Shown here: piece after piece, positions 16,551 to 24,747 of the stretch | Numbering within the stretch: position 1 is the first letter of the stretch | Layout of the letters: every line of letters starts with the position of its first letter | Source: Synechococcus sp. MIT S9220 | GTDB lineage: Bacteria; Cyanobacteriota; Cyanobacteriia; PCC-6307; Cyanobiaceae | Direction: 5' to 3' | Length of the DNA: 64,000 nt | NCBI RefSeq assembly: GCF_014304815.1 | Contig: NZ_CP047958.1 | Location: 1,426,001 to 1,490,000, forward strand | Made by a program: the position numbers and the translations under genes | The notes under the pieces: generated by a model | The model's input: only the letters and a program-made list of their open reading frames with translations | The model's database searches: none | Told to the model about the DNA's origin: nothing

Positions 16551-17297
16551 TCACTGGGTCTGCCCCCGCAGCACATCAGGTGGAAGACCACCAAAGGCCT
16601 GCGAGAGATTTTCCGGAGTGAAGACCTCCGATGTTTCTCCGTAGGCCAGCACGGTCTTATTGATCAGCACCACCACATCACAGAAATCACGCACATGACT
16701 GAGGTCATGGGTCGAGATCAGGATCGAACAGGACTGCTTACGCAATTGCAGAAACAATTCCGCCATCAGCTTTTCAGTGCGTACATCAACGCCACTGAAG
16801 GGCTCATCGAGCAGCAGCACAGAAGCTCTCTGGGCAATCGCCCTGGCCAGAAAAGCTCGCTTGCGCTGACCACCGGACAACGAAGAAAGGGGGCGATCTC
16901 TCAAATCCAGCAGTTCCACCCGCTCGAGCGCATTACGGACCGCCAGGCGATCGGACTGGCGAGGAATGCGCAACAGATTCATCGAGCCATAGCGGCCCAT
17001 CATCACCACATCCCAGACAGACACAGGAAAATCGCAATCGATACCCTCGCTCTGGGGGACATAGGCCACAGCTTGCTCCCGCTGAGCTTCAGCCACCTTG
17101 AGTCCGTTAATGCGGATCTGTCCCCGGGACGGACGAACAAAGCCGGTGAGTGCCTTGAACAGGGTGGTTTTGCCAGCTCCGTTCATCCCCACCATTCCGC
17201 AGATGCAGCCGGCAGGCAGCGTCAGCGACGCGTCGTAAAGCGCAACAGAGCCGTTGTAATCAACGCAGAGCTGATCGGCTGCGATCCGAATCTTCAT
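16551..17297 (-). CDS. mntA: Metal ABC transporter ATP-binding protein, MntA-like
   Basis: 248 aa. Walker A GMNGAGKTT, signature LSSLSGGQRKRAFLARAI, Walker B VLLLDEPFSGVD, switch His in ISTHDLSH. Its ATG overlaps the stop of the binding-protein gene (ATGA, 17294-17297), and the permease follows after 63 bp. Confidence 0.87.
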   Translation of the reverse strand: MKIRIAADQLCVDYNGSVALYDASLTLPAGCICGMVGMNGAGKTTLFKALTGFVRPSRGQIRINGLKVAEAQREQAVAYVPQSEGIDCDFPVSVWDVVMMGRYGSMNLLRIPRQSDRLAVRNALERVELLDLRDRPLSSLSGGQRKRAFLARAIAQRASVLLLDEPFSGVDVRTEKLMAELFLQLRKQSCSILISTHDLSHVRDFCDVVVLINKTVLAYGETSEVFTPENLSQAFGGLPPDVLRGQTQ

Positions 17298-18277
17298 GGC
17301 TTTGGATCGGCGGCGGAACCCAGCCCTGCTCGAATGAGTTTCACATTGTGGCGCTGCAGATCAAGCAGGGTGGCGGCAGGACCGTTGCGATCCGACAAGG
17401 AATCAACATAAAAACTGCCGCCGAAACGACTGCCAGATGCCCTGGCAACCTCGCGCTGGGCCTTGTCACTGACAGTGGTTTCACAGAACACAGCAGGGAC
17501 CTGATCTCGCTTCACCCGTTCAATCAACCGGCCCATCCGACGTGGTGAGATCTGACTTTCGGCGTTGACGGGCCAGAGATAGGCCTCTTCAAGGTCGTAA
17601 TCGCGCGCCAGATAACTGAAAGCGCCTTCACAGGTCACGAGCAGGCGCTGACCAGCAGGCAGAACCTTCAAGCTCTTGCGCAGCTCCGCATCCAGTTCCT
17701 GAAGACGACCTTTGTATGCCTCTGCATTGGCCTCGTATTGCTGCGCACCCTCGGGATCAAGCGTCGAAAAAGCCTCCACCAAGCGGTCGACGTAATGCTG
17801 GGCAGCTTTGGGAGACATCCAGGCATGCGGATTGGGGCGACCGGAGTAGGCGTCCTCTCCGATCAAGAGCGGTTCAATGCCATCAGTGAGCGTCACCGAG
17901 GGCACATCACCGGCCGCTTCCGTGAAACGCCTGGCCCAGAGTTCAAGACCGAGTCCGTTTTCAAGAATCAGATCGGCACCGGCAGCGCGCTCGATATCGC
18001 TGGGCGTGAATTCATAACCATGAATCTCCGCCCCGGGCTTGGTGATGGACTCCACCTGCAGCCTGTCGCCAGCAACATTGCGGGCCATGTCAGCGAGGAT
18101 CGTGAAGGTCGTCAGCACCTTGGGGCGACTGCTCTGAGCCGAACGATCTGAGCCACGACTCTGCTGAGAAGGATCCCCCGCACTGGGAGCCCCCAGCCGA
18201 GTCGAGTTATTACAGGCAGCCGTGATGAAAAAGAGACTGATCCAGGCACTGACAAGAGACAGGCCCCGCTTCAACAT
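17294..18277 (-). CDS. mntC: Metal ABC transporter substrate-binding lipoprotein, MntC-like
   Basis: Cluster A-I binding protein. Lipobox FFITAAC near residue 20 from the ATG at 18277. Ligand motifs KPGAEIHGYEFTPSD, NPHAWMSP, CEGAFSYLARDYDL and VFCETTVSD. The pattern His, His, Glu, acidic fits MntC/PsaA-type manganese (or iron/manganese) proteins better than the His-rich ZnuA at 8.5 kb. First gene of mntCAB-like operon. A -10-like AAGATAGATATAG lies about 30 bp upstream. Confidence 0.83.
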   Translation of the reverse strand: MLKRGLSLVSAWISLFFITAACNNSTRLGAPSAGDPSQQSRGSDRSAQSSRPKVLTTFTILADMARNVAGDRLQVESITKPGAEIHGYEFTPSDIERAAGADLILENGLGLELWARRFTEAAGDVPSVTLTDGIEPLLIGEDAYSGRPNPHAWMSPKAAQHYVDRLVEAFSTLDPEGAQQYEANAEAYKGRLQELDAELRKSLKVLPAGQRLLVTCEGAFSYLARDYDLEEAYLWPVNAESQISPRRMGRLIERVKRDQVPAVFCETTVSDKAQREVARASGSRFGGSFYVDSLSDRNGPAATLLDLQRHNVKLIRAGLGSAADPKP

Positions 18278-18851
18278 ATCGAGCTCACCAATGCGTGACT
18301 TTTCTATATCTATCTTAAGGGATGACATCATCATTTGATCCTGCCTTTTCCTGAGATCGAGCTGAGATATTCCAATCAAACAAAGAGATACAGCCCGGGC
18401 AATGATGTCCGAGCCAGCATGCAATCAGTCATCAAACTCGTGAGCATGCTTGTGTATAGCTTCCACGATCAGTTCGTGCATCGTCGACTTCACTCCAATG
18501 GCACTACGATGCAAACAAGACGTTAAATCGCGCAATACGCTATCAACATCACCGGCAAAATGAGAACATTGATAAACTCAAATATGAATTCTATGAATAC
18601 ATCTTGGCGAAAATGAGCCGTCTGAATGAATGCTTCAAACAACATGATGACTCAGATCAATCGTTCCAGCCGCATTCACGTGATCTACTCGCACCGATTC
18701 AAAACGACTCGATGAACTCACGCCACATGTAGTGGCCGACAACGCCGGGCGAAGACACACTGCGACAGAGAGGCCAACGCACCAGCCCATCCGCTCGCTC
18801 GACGGCACTAGATCTGGGGCTTGCGTAAAGACGCACACCAGACCTATTGGT
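18278..18851. other. Intergenic stretch upstream of the metal ABC operon
   Basis: About 570 bp, AT-rich in its first half. It contains the promoter of the mntC-like operon and no frame with coding character. Confidence 0.45.
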
Positions 18852-18966
18852 AGAAGGGTGAATGGGAGGCGGCATCAGCCGCCGCGACCCCATTACAGGG
18901 CCGGGTGTTGGGGACTTTCAATCACCGGCTTCAGACTCCCCGATCAGTGATCGGGGATTTTTTTTG
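18852..18966 (+). ncRNA. Candidate structured small RNA
   Basis: A sigma70-like pair (TTGCGT, 18 nt, TATTGG) precedes a sequence with a tight hairpin GGCGGCATCAGCCGCC, the segment GGGCCGGGTGTTGGGGAC and a strong terminator. No ORF accounts for the terminator on this strand. The end of the RNA is antisense to the last codons of the DUF2256 gene. The GGCCGGGTG segment recurs in inverted copies near 37 kb. Not matched to a known family. Confidence 0.45.
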
Positions 18967-19128
18967 GCGCCTGCAGCGCTCGGAGCAATAGCGCACCTGA
19001 TCCCAGACGTCCTTCCATTTCTTACGCCACTGAAAAGGCCTGCCACAAACCGGACAGGTTTTCACGGGGCGATCGCGAGGGCGAACCCCAGAGACAACAC
19101 TCGATCGCTCTGTTCGCTGCCTACCCAT
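18931..19128 (-). CDS. DUF2256 zinc-ribbon-like protein
   Basis: 65 aa from ATG 19128. Family core [20 protein letters not shown] followed by [10 protein letters not shown]: four cysteines in CxxC ... CxxxC arrangement, presumably a zinc knuckle. Found in many bacteria as a very small protein of unknown role. Its last codons are encoded inside the terminator hairpin of the opposite strand. Confidence 0.85.
   Translation of the reverse strand: MGRQRTERSSVVSGVRPRDRPVKTCPVCGRPFQWRKKWKDVWDQVRYCSERCRRQKKSPITDRGV
18938..18966 (+). terminator. Strong rho-independent terminator
   Basis: CCCCGATCA/TGATCGGGG stem followed by eight Ts. It lies within the 3' end of the convergent DUF2256 gene and would end the candidate small RNA. 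Confidence 0.8.
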
Positions 19129-19396
19129 CAGCGCTATCGAGCACGAAAAGACCCAAATCCAACTCAAAAGTTAGGGCAACCGGCAAGCAATTCGAGACGC
19201 TGATCCAACCTGATCAGATGACGCCCCGCCACGCAGACAGGATCGACGCCAACACCATCACGCAAAATTGACCAGGCTCCAACCAATCGAAGGTTAATTC
19301 TTTAGCAAAAATAAATACTTATTTGAGATTCAAGAAGCTGCTGAACTGGCTCCAGTCATTGGTCATAGTTTGAACACATTCGGTTTCTGGCGTGGC

Positions 19397-19660
19397 ATGG
19401 CTCTGCATCATTCGGCACCGTCCTGCTTCATGCACTGGAGCGTTCAGCGCGTGACCAACAACCTGTTTTCGGTGTCAGCAACCAGCGATGGCCTCGATTA
19501 CACCCATGTGGGCAATTACCGGTCCGTGGAAGATGCCAACCGGGCTGGTCGACGCTTCGTCTTAGCCAGAGCACATGAACATGGCCACAACAACCCTGAG
19601 AGATCGGGAGTCACACTCCATCAACATCAACAACGAACAAGCAACGCACTGGCTGGCTAA
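19397..19660 (+). CDS. Hypothetical protein, 87 aa
   Basis: Unrecognised. From ATG 19397 the product has a compact middle HVGNYRSVEDANRAGRRFVL that looks like a small conserved fold, and a His/Gln-rich tail. A TTG at 19370 would lengthen it by nine residues. After its stop the same frame stays open for 270 bases without a usable start. Confidence 0.55.
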   Translation: MALHHSAPSCFMHWSVQRVTNNLFSVSATSDGLDYTHVGNYRSVEDANRAGRRFVLARAHEHGHNNPERSGVTLHQHQQRTSNALAG

Positions 19661-19869
19661 GTCAAAGCTGATGAGCCCAACGTTCATGTTCAGCGTGAAG
19701 AGCTTGAGGTATTGCGTCTGGCGCTAAAAGCCTCTCTAGGAGGTCAGCATCAGTTCAACATTAATATGCAATTCAGATTGGTCTTGACATTGATTGCTCG
19801 CGAATCGGAATCATTGAGGCAGTTGTCGATCATTGATGAACGCACAATCTGCAACTCAAGTCAGTGTTG

Positions 19870-20034
19870 TCAGCTGATTTCTGGAGGTCGTTCAGGGATG
19901 GATAGGTCTCGCTCCTGCATCACCCGTTGTTGAAGCTCACTAAAGCGCTCATCCCGATCCAGTACAGAGAACCAGCGGCGCTTTCCACCCACAACAATGA
20001 AATCTTTGGACTTCGCGGTCTCTTCATTTGCCAT
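19870..20034 (-). CDS. Small GGKRRWF-family protein (copy 1)
   Basis: 54 aa. The ATG at 20034 follows a strong ribosome binding site (AAGGAG, 8 nt). Contains KDFIVVGGKRRWFSVLDRDE; the core D-[FY]-I-V-[VI]-G-G-K-R-R-W-F is shared with the 51-aa protein at 23.0 kb. The remainder is charged and helical (FSELQQRVMQERDL). Function unknown. Confidence 0.65.
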   Translation of the reverse strand: MANEETAKSKDFIVVGGKRRWFSVLDRDERFSELQQRVMQERDLSIPERPPEIS

Positions 20035-20676
20035 GGACTTGGCTCCTTTGCTGACTGAGGCGGGCTCATCGCCATAAGTTGTCAAGAACCTAACGAAGCC
20101 ATGATTGTGATGAAGACCGAGTCAGCTCTTTTTCAGCGGAGCTTAAGGTTTTAGTAAGACTTGAGACATAACAGGTCATGATTCACCCGAAAGTGTGATC
20201 AAACAGACCAATCAATGAGGTTCATCATGAGCCATTGAACTGGATCGACATCTGCTTAACGACGCTGATTCGTGCCAACAATTGACGAGTCATGCATGGA
20301 GCAATGGATGTGACTAGTCAGCTCGAAATCCGCTTTCCTTGATGACTGCCAACAACCCCATGTTTGTTCTCCACTGAGGGCTGTGCTCAAATCAGCGACC
20401 GACATGCCCGAGCCCATGAACTCCAGAACGATGACTCTGTGCTTGAGATGAAAAGAATGTGGATGACTCTTGCTGAATCGGTCTGGTGATCCTGCTGGTC
20501 TTGCTGGTCATCCTCGTGGTGGTGTTTTTGGGCTTTGGCAGAGCCTGACGCCACACTTGCGGCAGACCAGGCTAGTAAGCGAGGGATCACTGAAAAACTT
20601 GGGGAACCGTGTGATCTGCAACAAAACGTTTGAATGATCCCGATACCTTGCAGCCATCCCCGCACTGGTGATCGAC
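20035..20676. other. Gene-poor stretch with a possible hydrophobic peptide
   Basis: About 640 bp with no convincing gene. On the plus strand 20486-20548 encodes a 20-residue all-hydrophobic peptide (ILLVLLVILVVVFLGFGRA) from a GTG, without a clear ribosome binding site; it may be chance. Confidence 0.4.
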
Positions 20677-20874
20677 ATGAACGGCAGCATCCAACTCACC
20701 ACCGAGCAGCAATTTCAGATCGAACAGTTCAATCGTGCTCTCGACACAACCCAGGACCCGGAACAGCTTCGTCACTTAGCCAGACAACTCATGCAGGCCT
20801 GGCAGACCCAGAAAGCGGCAACCTGCTGGGTGCTCAAACAGGACATCCCTCCACTCATGGCGCCGAATGGATGA
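20677..20874 (+). CDS. NblA-like small protein (copy 1)
   Basis: 65 aa from ATG 20677. The arrangement LTTEQQFQIEQFNRALD, then QLRHLARQLMQAWQTQK, resembles the helical hairpin of NblA/Ycf18 phycobilisome-degradation adaptors (E-Q-x-F near the N terminus, then an amphipathic second helix). A second protein of the same layout lies at 52.0 kb. The similarity is by eye; family membership needs a profile search. Confidence 0.5.
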   Translation: MNGSIQLTTEQQFQIEQFNRALDTTQDPEQLRHLARQLMQAWQTQKAATCWVLKQDIPPLMAPNG

Positions 20875-20992
20875 TGCCGCCAGTCTTGGCCTCCATTGCC
20901 TAAAAATCACCTGTCTTCAGTGTCCAATGAACCTCCTGAGCCCCACAACTGGCTGACCAGCACGATTAAGGTTTTCTCAGATCGGTTCACCC

Positions 20993-21148
20993 ATGGTTGA
21001 GCTTTACCTGAACGCAAAGCTGCATAACTGCATCACCGAGGATGCTTACCGATCGGTGCTCACTCTGAAGGATCTCGACGACCAGGATCTCAAGCTGCGC
21101 AGCGACCTGCTCAAGCAGGTTGACAATGGATCGATCAGGCTGACCTGA
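20993..21148 (+). CDS. Hypothetical protein, 51 aa
   Basis: ORF of charged, helical character (LTLKDLDDQDLKLRSDLLKQ) from ATG 20993. Followed immediately by a short hydrophobic ORF in another frame. Unrecognised. Confidence 0.5.
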   Translation: MVELYLNAKLHNCITEDAYRSVLTLKDLDDQDLKLRSDLLKQVDNGSIRLT

Positions 21149-21162
21149 CGACTCCAAAAACT

Positions 21163-21261
21163 TTGTTTGAGCCCAACGACCCACGCTTCTGGAGGTTTCT
21201 CCTGGGCATTTTCGCACTGCTCTTGGGATGTTCTTTGGCCTGGTTGATCCTCTATCTCTAA
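21163..21261 (+). CDS. Possible single-pass membrane peptide, 32 aa
   Basis: From a TTG at 21163: an acidic/aromatic start (LFEPNDPRFWRF) and a clear transmembrane helix (LLGIFALLLGCSLAWLILYL). It lies 14 nt after the preceding small ORF, suggesting one transcript. Ends 3 nt before the convergent gene. Confidence 0.45.
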   Translation: MFEPNDPRFWRFLLGIFALLLGCSLAWLILYL

Positions 21262-21264
21262 CGA

Positions 21265-21618
21265 TCAGCTGATCAGCATCCAAAGCAACGACACAACGGC
21301 GATACTGACGCCCGCAGCCAACAGAGCCAGCAACAACACACTCCCCCCGGCGAACCAAAGCAGCCGACGGAATGTCTGGGGGAATAGCAGATAAAGGCTC
21401 AGCCCCAGAGCAACAGGCCAAAGGGGCGGAATTAGCACACAGACGGCAGTGAAAAGGCCAAGCTTCAGACGTCTTTGCGACTCCTTCGCCTGCTCCTGTC
21501 GGATCAAAAGCTGCTCATGCTCAAGCTGTTCAAGTTCGTCGTCACTCAGCCAGCGCCCCATTTCGCGAGCGTGGTTCAGCTCCCGCTCCAACTGCTGAGA
21601 TGACATCGAATTGGCCAT
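21265..21618 (-). CDS. Membrane protein with coiled N terminus
   Basis: 117 aa: a charged helical N terminus (QLERELNHAREMGRW and LEQLEHEQLLIRQEQ) then two transmembrane helices. Second gene of a pair, 13 bp after the 66-aa protein upstream. Unrecognised. Confidence 0.6.
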   Translation of the reverse strand: MANSMSSQQLERELNHAREMGRWLSDDELEQLEHEQLLIRQEQAKESQRRLKLGLFTAVCVLIPPLWPVALGLSLYLLFPQTFRRLLWFAGGSVLLLALLAAGVSIAVVSLLWMLIS

Positions 21619-21631
21619 CCCCTGATGCTAT

Positions 21632-21832
21632 TCAGCGATGGTGACGTGTGTCGCTCTTAAGCCAGGACCGTTCAAGTGAGGCGCGCACCTGATCAGGGTC
21701 GAGCGATTCCAACCGCTGCTGAGCCTTCAGTTTGGAACGAAACGGACCTGTGAGCCGCCAAAAGCGCAGTGCAGAAGCAACAGCCACAACAGCCCAAGCA
21801 ACCAGGATCCAGCGGGGATCATGCAAGTTCAT
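21632..21832 (-). CDS. Small membrane protein, 66 aa
   Basis: One N-terminal transmembrane helix (WILVAWAVVAVASALRFWRL) and a charged cytoplasmic tail. Upstream partner of the 117-aa membrane protein. Unrecognised. Confidence 0.6.
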   Translation of the reverse strand: MNLHDPRWILVAWAVVAVASALRFWRLTGPFRSKLKAQQRLESLDPDQVRASLERSWLKSDTRHHR

Positions 21833-22220
21833 CGACCTCCATTGGCATGACAGAAAGCGGTTGTTTCAACTGGGAGTGTGACCAACCTTTGGCCAAGCGG
21901 TGACCCGATGGCTACAGGTGCCCGAGAGACCTGAGATCCCTGCATCAAAATAGATGGATCAGACTGGCTCACGGACAGGCTTCAAAGACTCAAAAGACAT
22001 AGATCGTTCTAGGGAAGAAGGCATCACGCCTGCGGAAACTGGACACAACAGTCACTCACTGCAGCAATACAACACGACGCAACGTCAGACGAAACAAAAA
22101 AGAGCGACAAGGGAATAAGACTTGCCAAGAGGTCAGAAGACACAAGTCAAAGGCATCACATTCAAGAATTTCCAAAGAACTAGGCTTGATCTGCAGGACG
22201 CACACGCTCAGCTCTACGCA

Positions 22221-22538
22221 ATGAAAACTCTTCCAATTTTTCTAGCGTTCGTAGTGAGCAGCTTGACGGCATGCGACAACAACTATCAGTCAGTGCTACA
22301 AGCAGAGAAAGCATGCGAAAACTGGGCTCGCCAAGGCATTGCATTCACCCTTGAGCCAAGCGGATACCTCGAGAGTATCGAATATAAGGGTGCAACAACC
22401 AATCGATTCTGTGAGAAGAAAGAGATCCAATACATCGGCTACGTGTTTGATCTACCAGACGCTGACAAACCTGTTTTCGCCGATGAGTTAATGAAACTTC
22501 GAGGCAACGCTAAACCCATTCAAAAATTCAGATGGTAA
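22221..22538 (+). CDS. Small lipoprotein
   Basis: 105 aa from ATG 22221. Lipobox VVSSLTAC at the end of the signal sequence, so it is probably membrane-anchored through the Cys. Mature domain with three further cysteines and segments such as ENWARQGIAFTLEPSGYLE. Unrecognised; an in-frame upstream start at 22122 would destroy the signal peptide. Confidence 0.65.
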   Translation: MKTLPIFLAFVVSSLTACDNNYQSVLQAEKACENWARQGIAFTLEPSGYLESIEYKGATTNRFCEKKEIQYIGYVFDLPDADKPVFADELMKLRGNAKPIQKFRW

Positions 22539-22604
22539 ATAAATCAACAGATCTCAAGCTAATGCCCATTCATTGAGCAGACTAAAGATAGCAACCTTCT
22601 AATC

Positions 22605-22799
22605 ATGACGTATGAGCAAGAGATCATCATTAAATGCGCGATCAAGGGAACTCTCGGAGGCCTTGACAAAAAGATGACAGCCGAGGAGCTCGATGAATTA
22701 TTGAATGGCTCACAAGACTGGAGAAAGCACTTGGTGATTGAGGAGATCACAGAAGTTGCAACCATCCATGCGGGGCGGAGACGCCCAGAAATCGAATAG
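22605..22799 (+). CDS. Hypothetical protein, 64 aa
   Basis: Charged helical protein (KMTAEELDELLNGSQDWRKH). ATG start 22605. Unrecognised and without operon partner. Confidence 0.5.
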   Translation: MTYEQEIIIKCAIKGTLGGLDKKMTAEELDELLNGSQDWRKHLVIEEITEVATIHAGRRRPEIE

Positions 22800-23000
22800 C
22801 ACCGAGTTATTCAGCATTGAATCCATCAAGGAGTGCTGATATTGCTACCAAGCGCATCAGTGGGGAGCCTGGTCATCTCGATAGATCTTGATTGAAGGAC
22901 GCCATGGCATCACGACTGGCGCAGCTGTATTTGAAAATTGGTTAAGGAGTCTGGCAATCAAACACAGGTTCGCAACGATTAGCTAATAAGAAGTGTTTCT

Positions 23001-23156
23001 ATGCCAAGCAAGCATCAAAACAGTGACGACGATTACATTGTGATCGGTGGCAAGCGGCGTTGGTTCGGCACACCGATGTCGCCAGAGGATTCACCAACCA
23101 AACAAGACGCTTATTCTGAACAGACGTCATCAACAAAGAAGAGCACTTTCGCCTGA
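23001..23156 (+). CDS. Small GGKRRWF-family protein (copy 2)
   Basis: 51 aa from ATG 23001. The N-terminal third carries DDDYIVIGGKRRWFGTP, matching the core of the protein at 19.9 kb; the tail is Ser/Thr-rich and apparently disordered. The shared core in otherwise different short proteins argues for a real small family. Confidence 0.6.
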   Translation: MPSKHQNSDDDYIVIGGKRRWFGTPMSPEDSPTKQDAYSEQTSSTKKSTFA

Positions 23157-23230
23157 CAGGTCGCTGGTCTGAGTCAATGATGCCCGAGCCTTTTCAAGGC
23201 CTCATCTGTGGTCAATCCGTTGGAGGCTCG

Positions 23231-23380
23231 ATGGAAACGTATTGGATTCGCCATGGCCATATGTTCTGTTCGCCTTGCTGGAGCGGAGTTCCACCCCTGG
23301 ACGAACAACTGCCAGAGCAAAGACTTGCAACCCAACATCGTTTACTGATGCTGATCAAACACCGGCGTTTCCACATTTAA
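23231..23380 (+). CDS. Possible small CxxC protein, 49 aa
   Basis: ATG 23231 preceded by TTGGAGG. Contains HGHMFCSPCWSG, a CxxC pair with nearby His, and a basic tail. Unrecognised. Confidence 0.42.
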   Translation: METYWIRHGHMFCSPCWSGVPPLDEQLPEQRLATQHRLLMLIKHRRFHI

Positions 23381-23474
23381 ATAAGTCACACATTGTTTCA
23401 GCAATTGAATTGATGCGCCGATGTCATGGATGCCCATGACTTAACCCGTTGGCCCTAAGCACGATGATCAATTC

Positions 23475-23939
23475 TTAGGCATTCCACGAATCTGACTCGT
23501 CGTCATCGGGTGGCCCAACCAAGAGCACATCACAATCGCGCTGATTCACTTGAATAACCAGAATTCGTCTCGGGGATTCGTCATAGCCTTTCTTTGCGGT
23601 TGCAACAGCCTCAACAACATCATCCATCGTCGTAATGGCTCCTCTCTGCAAGTCTGATTGAGCCTCCTTCCACAACTGAGCGAATTCCTCTCCGGAGTTC
23701 ATCAGCATTTTGTGCATGGCTTTCTCTGCTCCCCGTTCTTTTGCGAGAGCAATGAACTGTTTCACCAGTGGACTCGACATCGCAGACGAAACTCTGAGAT
23801 GAGTCGAGAGCCCTGAAAGAGTCGTCTGCATGACTTCGTTCTGCTGATCGATCACCACGCACTCGGCACTGAGATCAAACGCAGTCCTGTTGCTCAGTCG
23901 CAGCCAATGCGGCTCGATGTCACTCCAATTGCGCTTCAT
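23475..23939 (-). CDS. Hypothetical protein, 154 aa
   Basis: Soluble, helical protein with an acidic C terminus (GPPDDDESD). Middle region EAQSDLQRGAITTMDDVVEA. Unrecognised; single gene. Confidence 0.6.
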   Translation of the reverse strand: MKRNWSDIEPHWLRLSNRTAFDLSAECVVIDQQNEVMQTTLSGLSTHLRVSSAMSSPLVKQFIALAKERGAEKAMHKMLMNSGEEFAQLWKEAQSDLQRGAITTMDDVVEAVATAKKGYDESPRRILVIQVNQRDCDVLLVGPPDDDESDSWNA

Positions 23940-24070
23940 CGCATGATTCTGGCTGATGTGACAAGGGCAATCCCTGGGGACATTGCTCGAGCCGGGATTG
24001 AGAAATAGGCATTAAGCCTTAATCGTCGAAAAGAAAAAAGCGTCCATAGTCAGGAACCGCAAGGAGCCCC

Positions 24071-24163
24071 ATGAAAGAACTGCACCTGTCGCTCCCCCTG
24101 TTCGGATGCACGGTTGCTCTAGCCGTCATGGTGATGACCTTCGTGGTGAAAGCAACTGCCTAA
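24071..24163 (+). CDS. Single-pass membrane peptide, 30 aa
   Basis: ATG 24071 directly follows a strong AAGGAG site (24061-24066). One transmembrane helix (LPLFGCTVALAVMVMTFVV) with short charged ends, the size and layout of small photosystem-associated subunits, but no known one is recognised. A hairpin at 24242-24261 follows. Confidence 0.55.
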   Translation: MKELHLSLPLFGCTVALAVMVMTFVVKATA

Positions 24164-24241
24164 AGAGGGCTATGTCGTTGGACGGTTCTGTCAGTCGACC
24201 CGTCAGTGGGCCAGTCAGTCGTCCACGCTGAAAAGTGAAAA

Positions 24242-24261
24242 AGGGGCATCCCACTGCCCCT
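24242..24261. terminator. Hairpin terminator, best on the minus strand
   Basis: AGGGGCA/TGCCCCT stem with a 6-nt loop. On the minus strand it is followed by TTTTTCAC; on the plus strand by a weak T-rich run. Possibly bidirectional. Confidence 0.5.
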
Positions 24262-24492
24262 CCTTGCTGTTAGCGGGATCCCGCCCAAGGAAGCACGCTG
24301 AGGCAAGAGTAAAGATTTATACAAGAATTCGTGACTTGGGGCACAGTCGCCAAGACCAGATGGCCAGGATTCAGCATCTGCAGGCCACCTCGAGGCAAGC
24401 CCACGGCATGACGAAGCGCCGTGACCTGTGCCGTTCAACGGACTGGCCGAACGGTAACTGGCACAGTGCTACTGAAGTGGCTAGATTGATTT

Positions 24493-24579
24493 TGTGAGGA
24501 GAAAAGCTCACGGGGTGGAAACAAGGACACACTCCCTCAGAGTTTTCAGAACCCCTGCCTTCGGCGGGGGTTTCTTTTT
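24493..24579 (+). ncRNA. yfr2: Yfr2-family small RNA (copy 1)
   Basis: About 87 nt. Diagnostic blocks: GTGAGGAGAAAAGCTCAC (first hairpin), GGTGGAAACAAGGACACAC (the unpaired GGAAACA core), then a C-rich terminator hairpin CCCCTGCCTTCGGCGGGGG followed by Ts. A second copy at 37.4 kb shares these blocks and the promoter (GGCAC[AT]GTGC, then TA[GA]ATT at -10). The GTGAGGAG segment is the exact reverse complement of CTCCTCAC in both Yfr1 copies; base pairing between Yfr1 and Yfr2 has been proposed in picocyanobacteria. Confidence 0.88.
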
Positions 24580-24747
24580 GATTGATCGTCAAGACCGCGG
24601 CACGCAGATCGTCGAGTTACTGCCCATCGATCTGAGTGAGACGAACTTCCCATTCGCCCCGTGAATCACTCATGACGGTAGGTCCTCAGACAGCAAACCC
24701 ACGGTCTTTGAAAGCTGATCGAAACGATTAAGGTGCCAGCCCTCGGG

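Noticed and set aside
16695-17411. Plus-strand open frame opposite the mntA-like ATPase
   Set aside because: Shadow of an ABC ATPase with Walker and signature motifs on the minus strand.
24187-24218. GTCAGTCG-like tandem words
   Set aside because: Short, imperfect and not conserved in spacing; no functional context.
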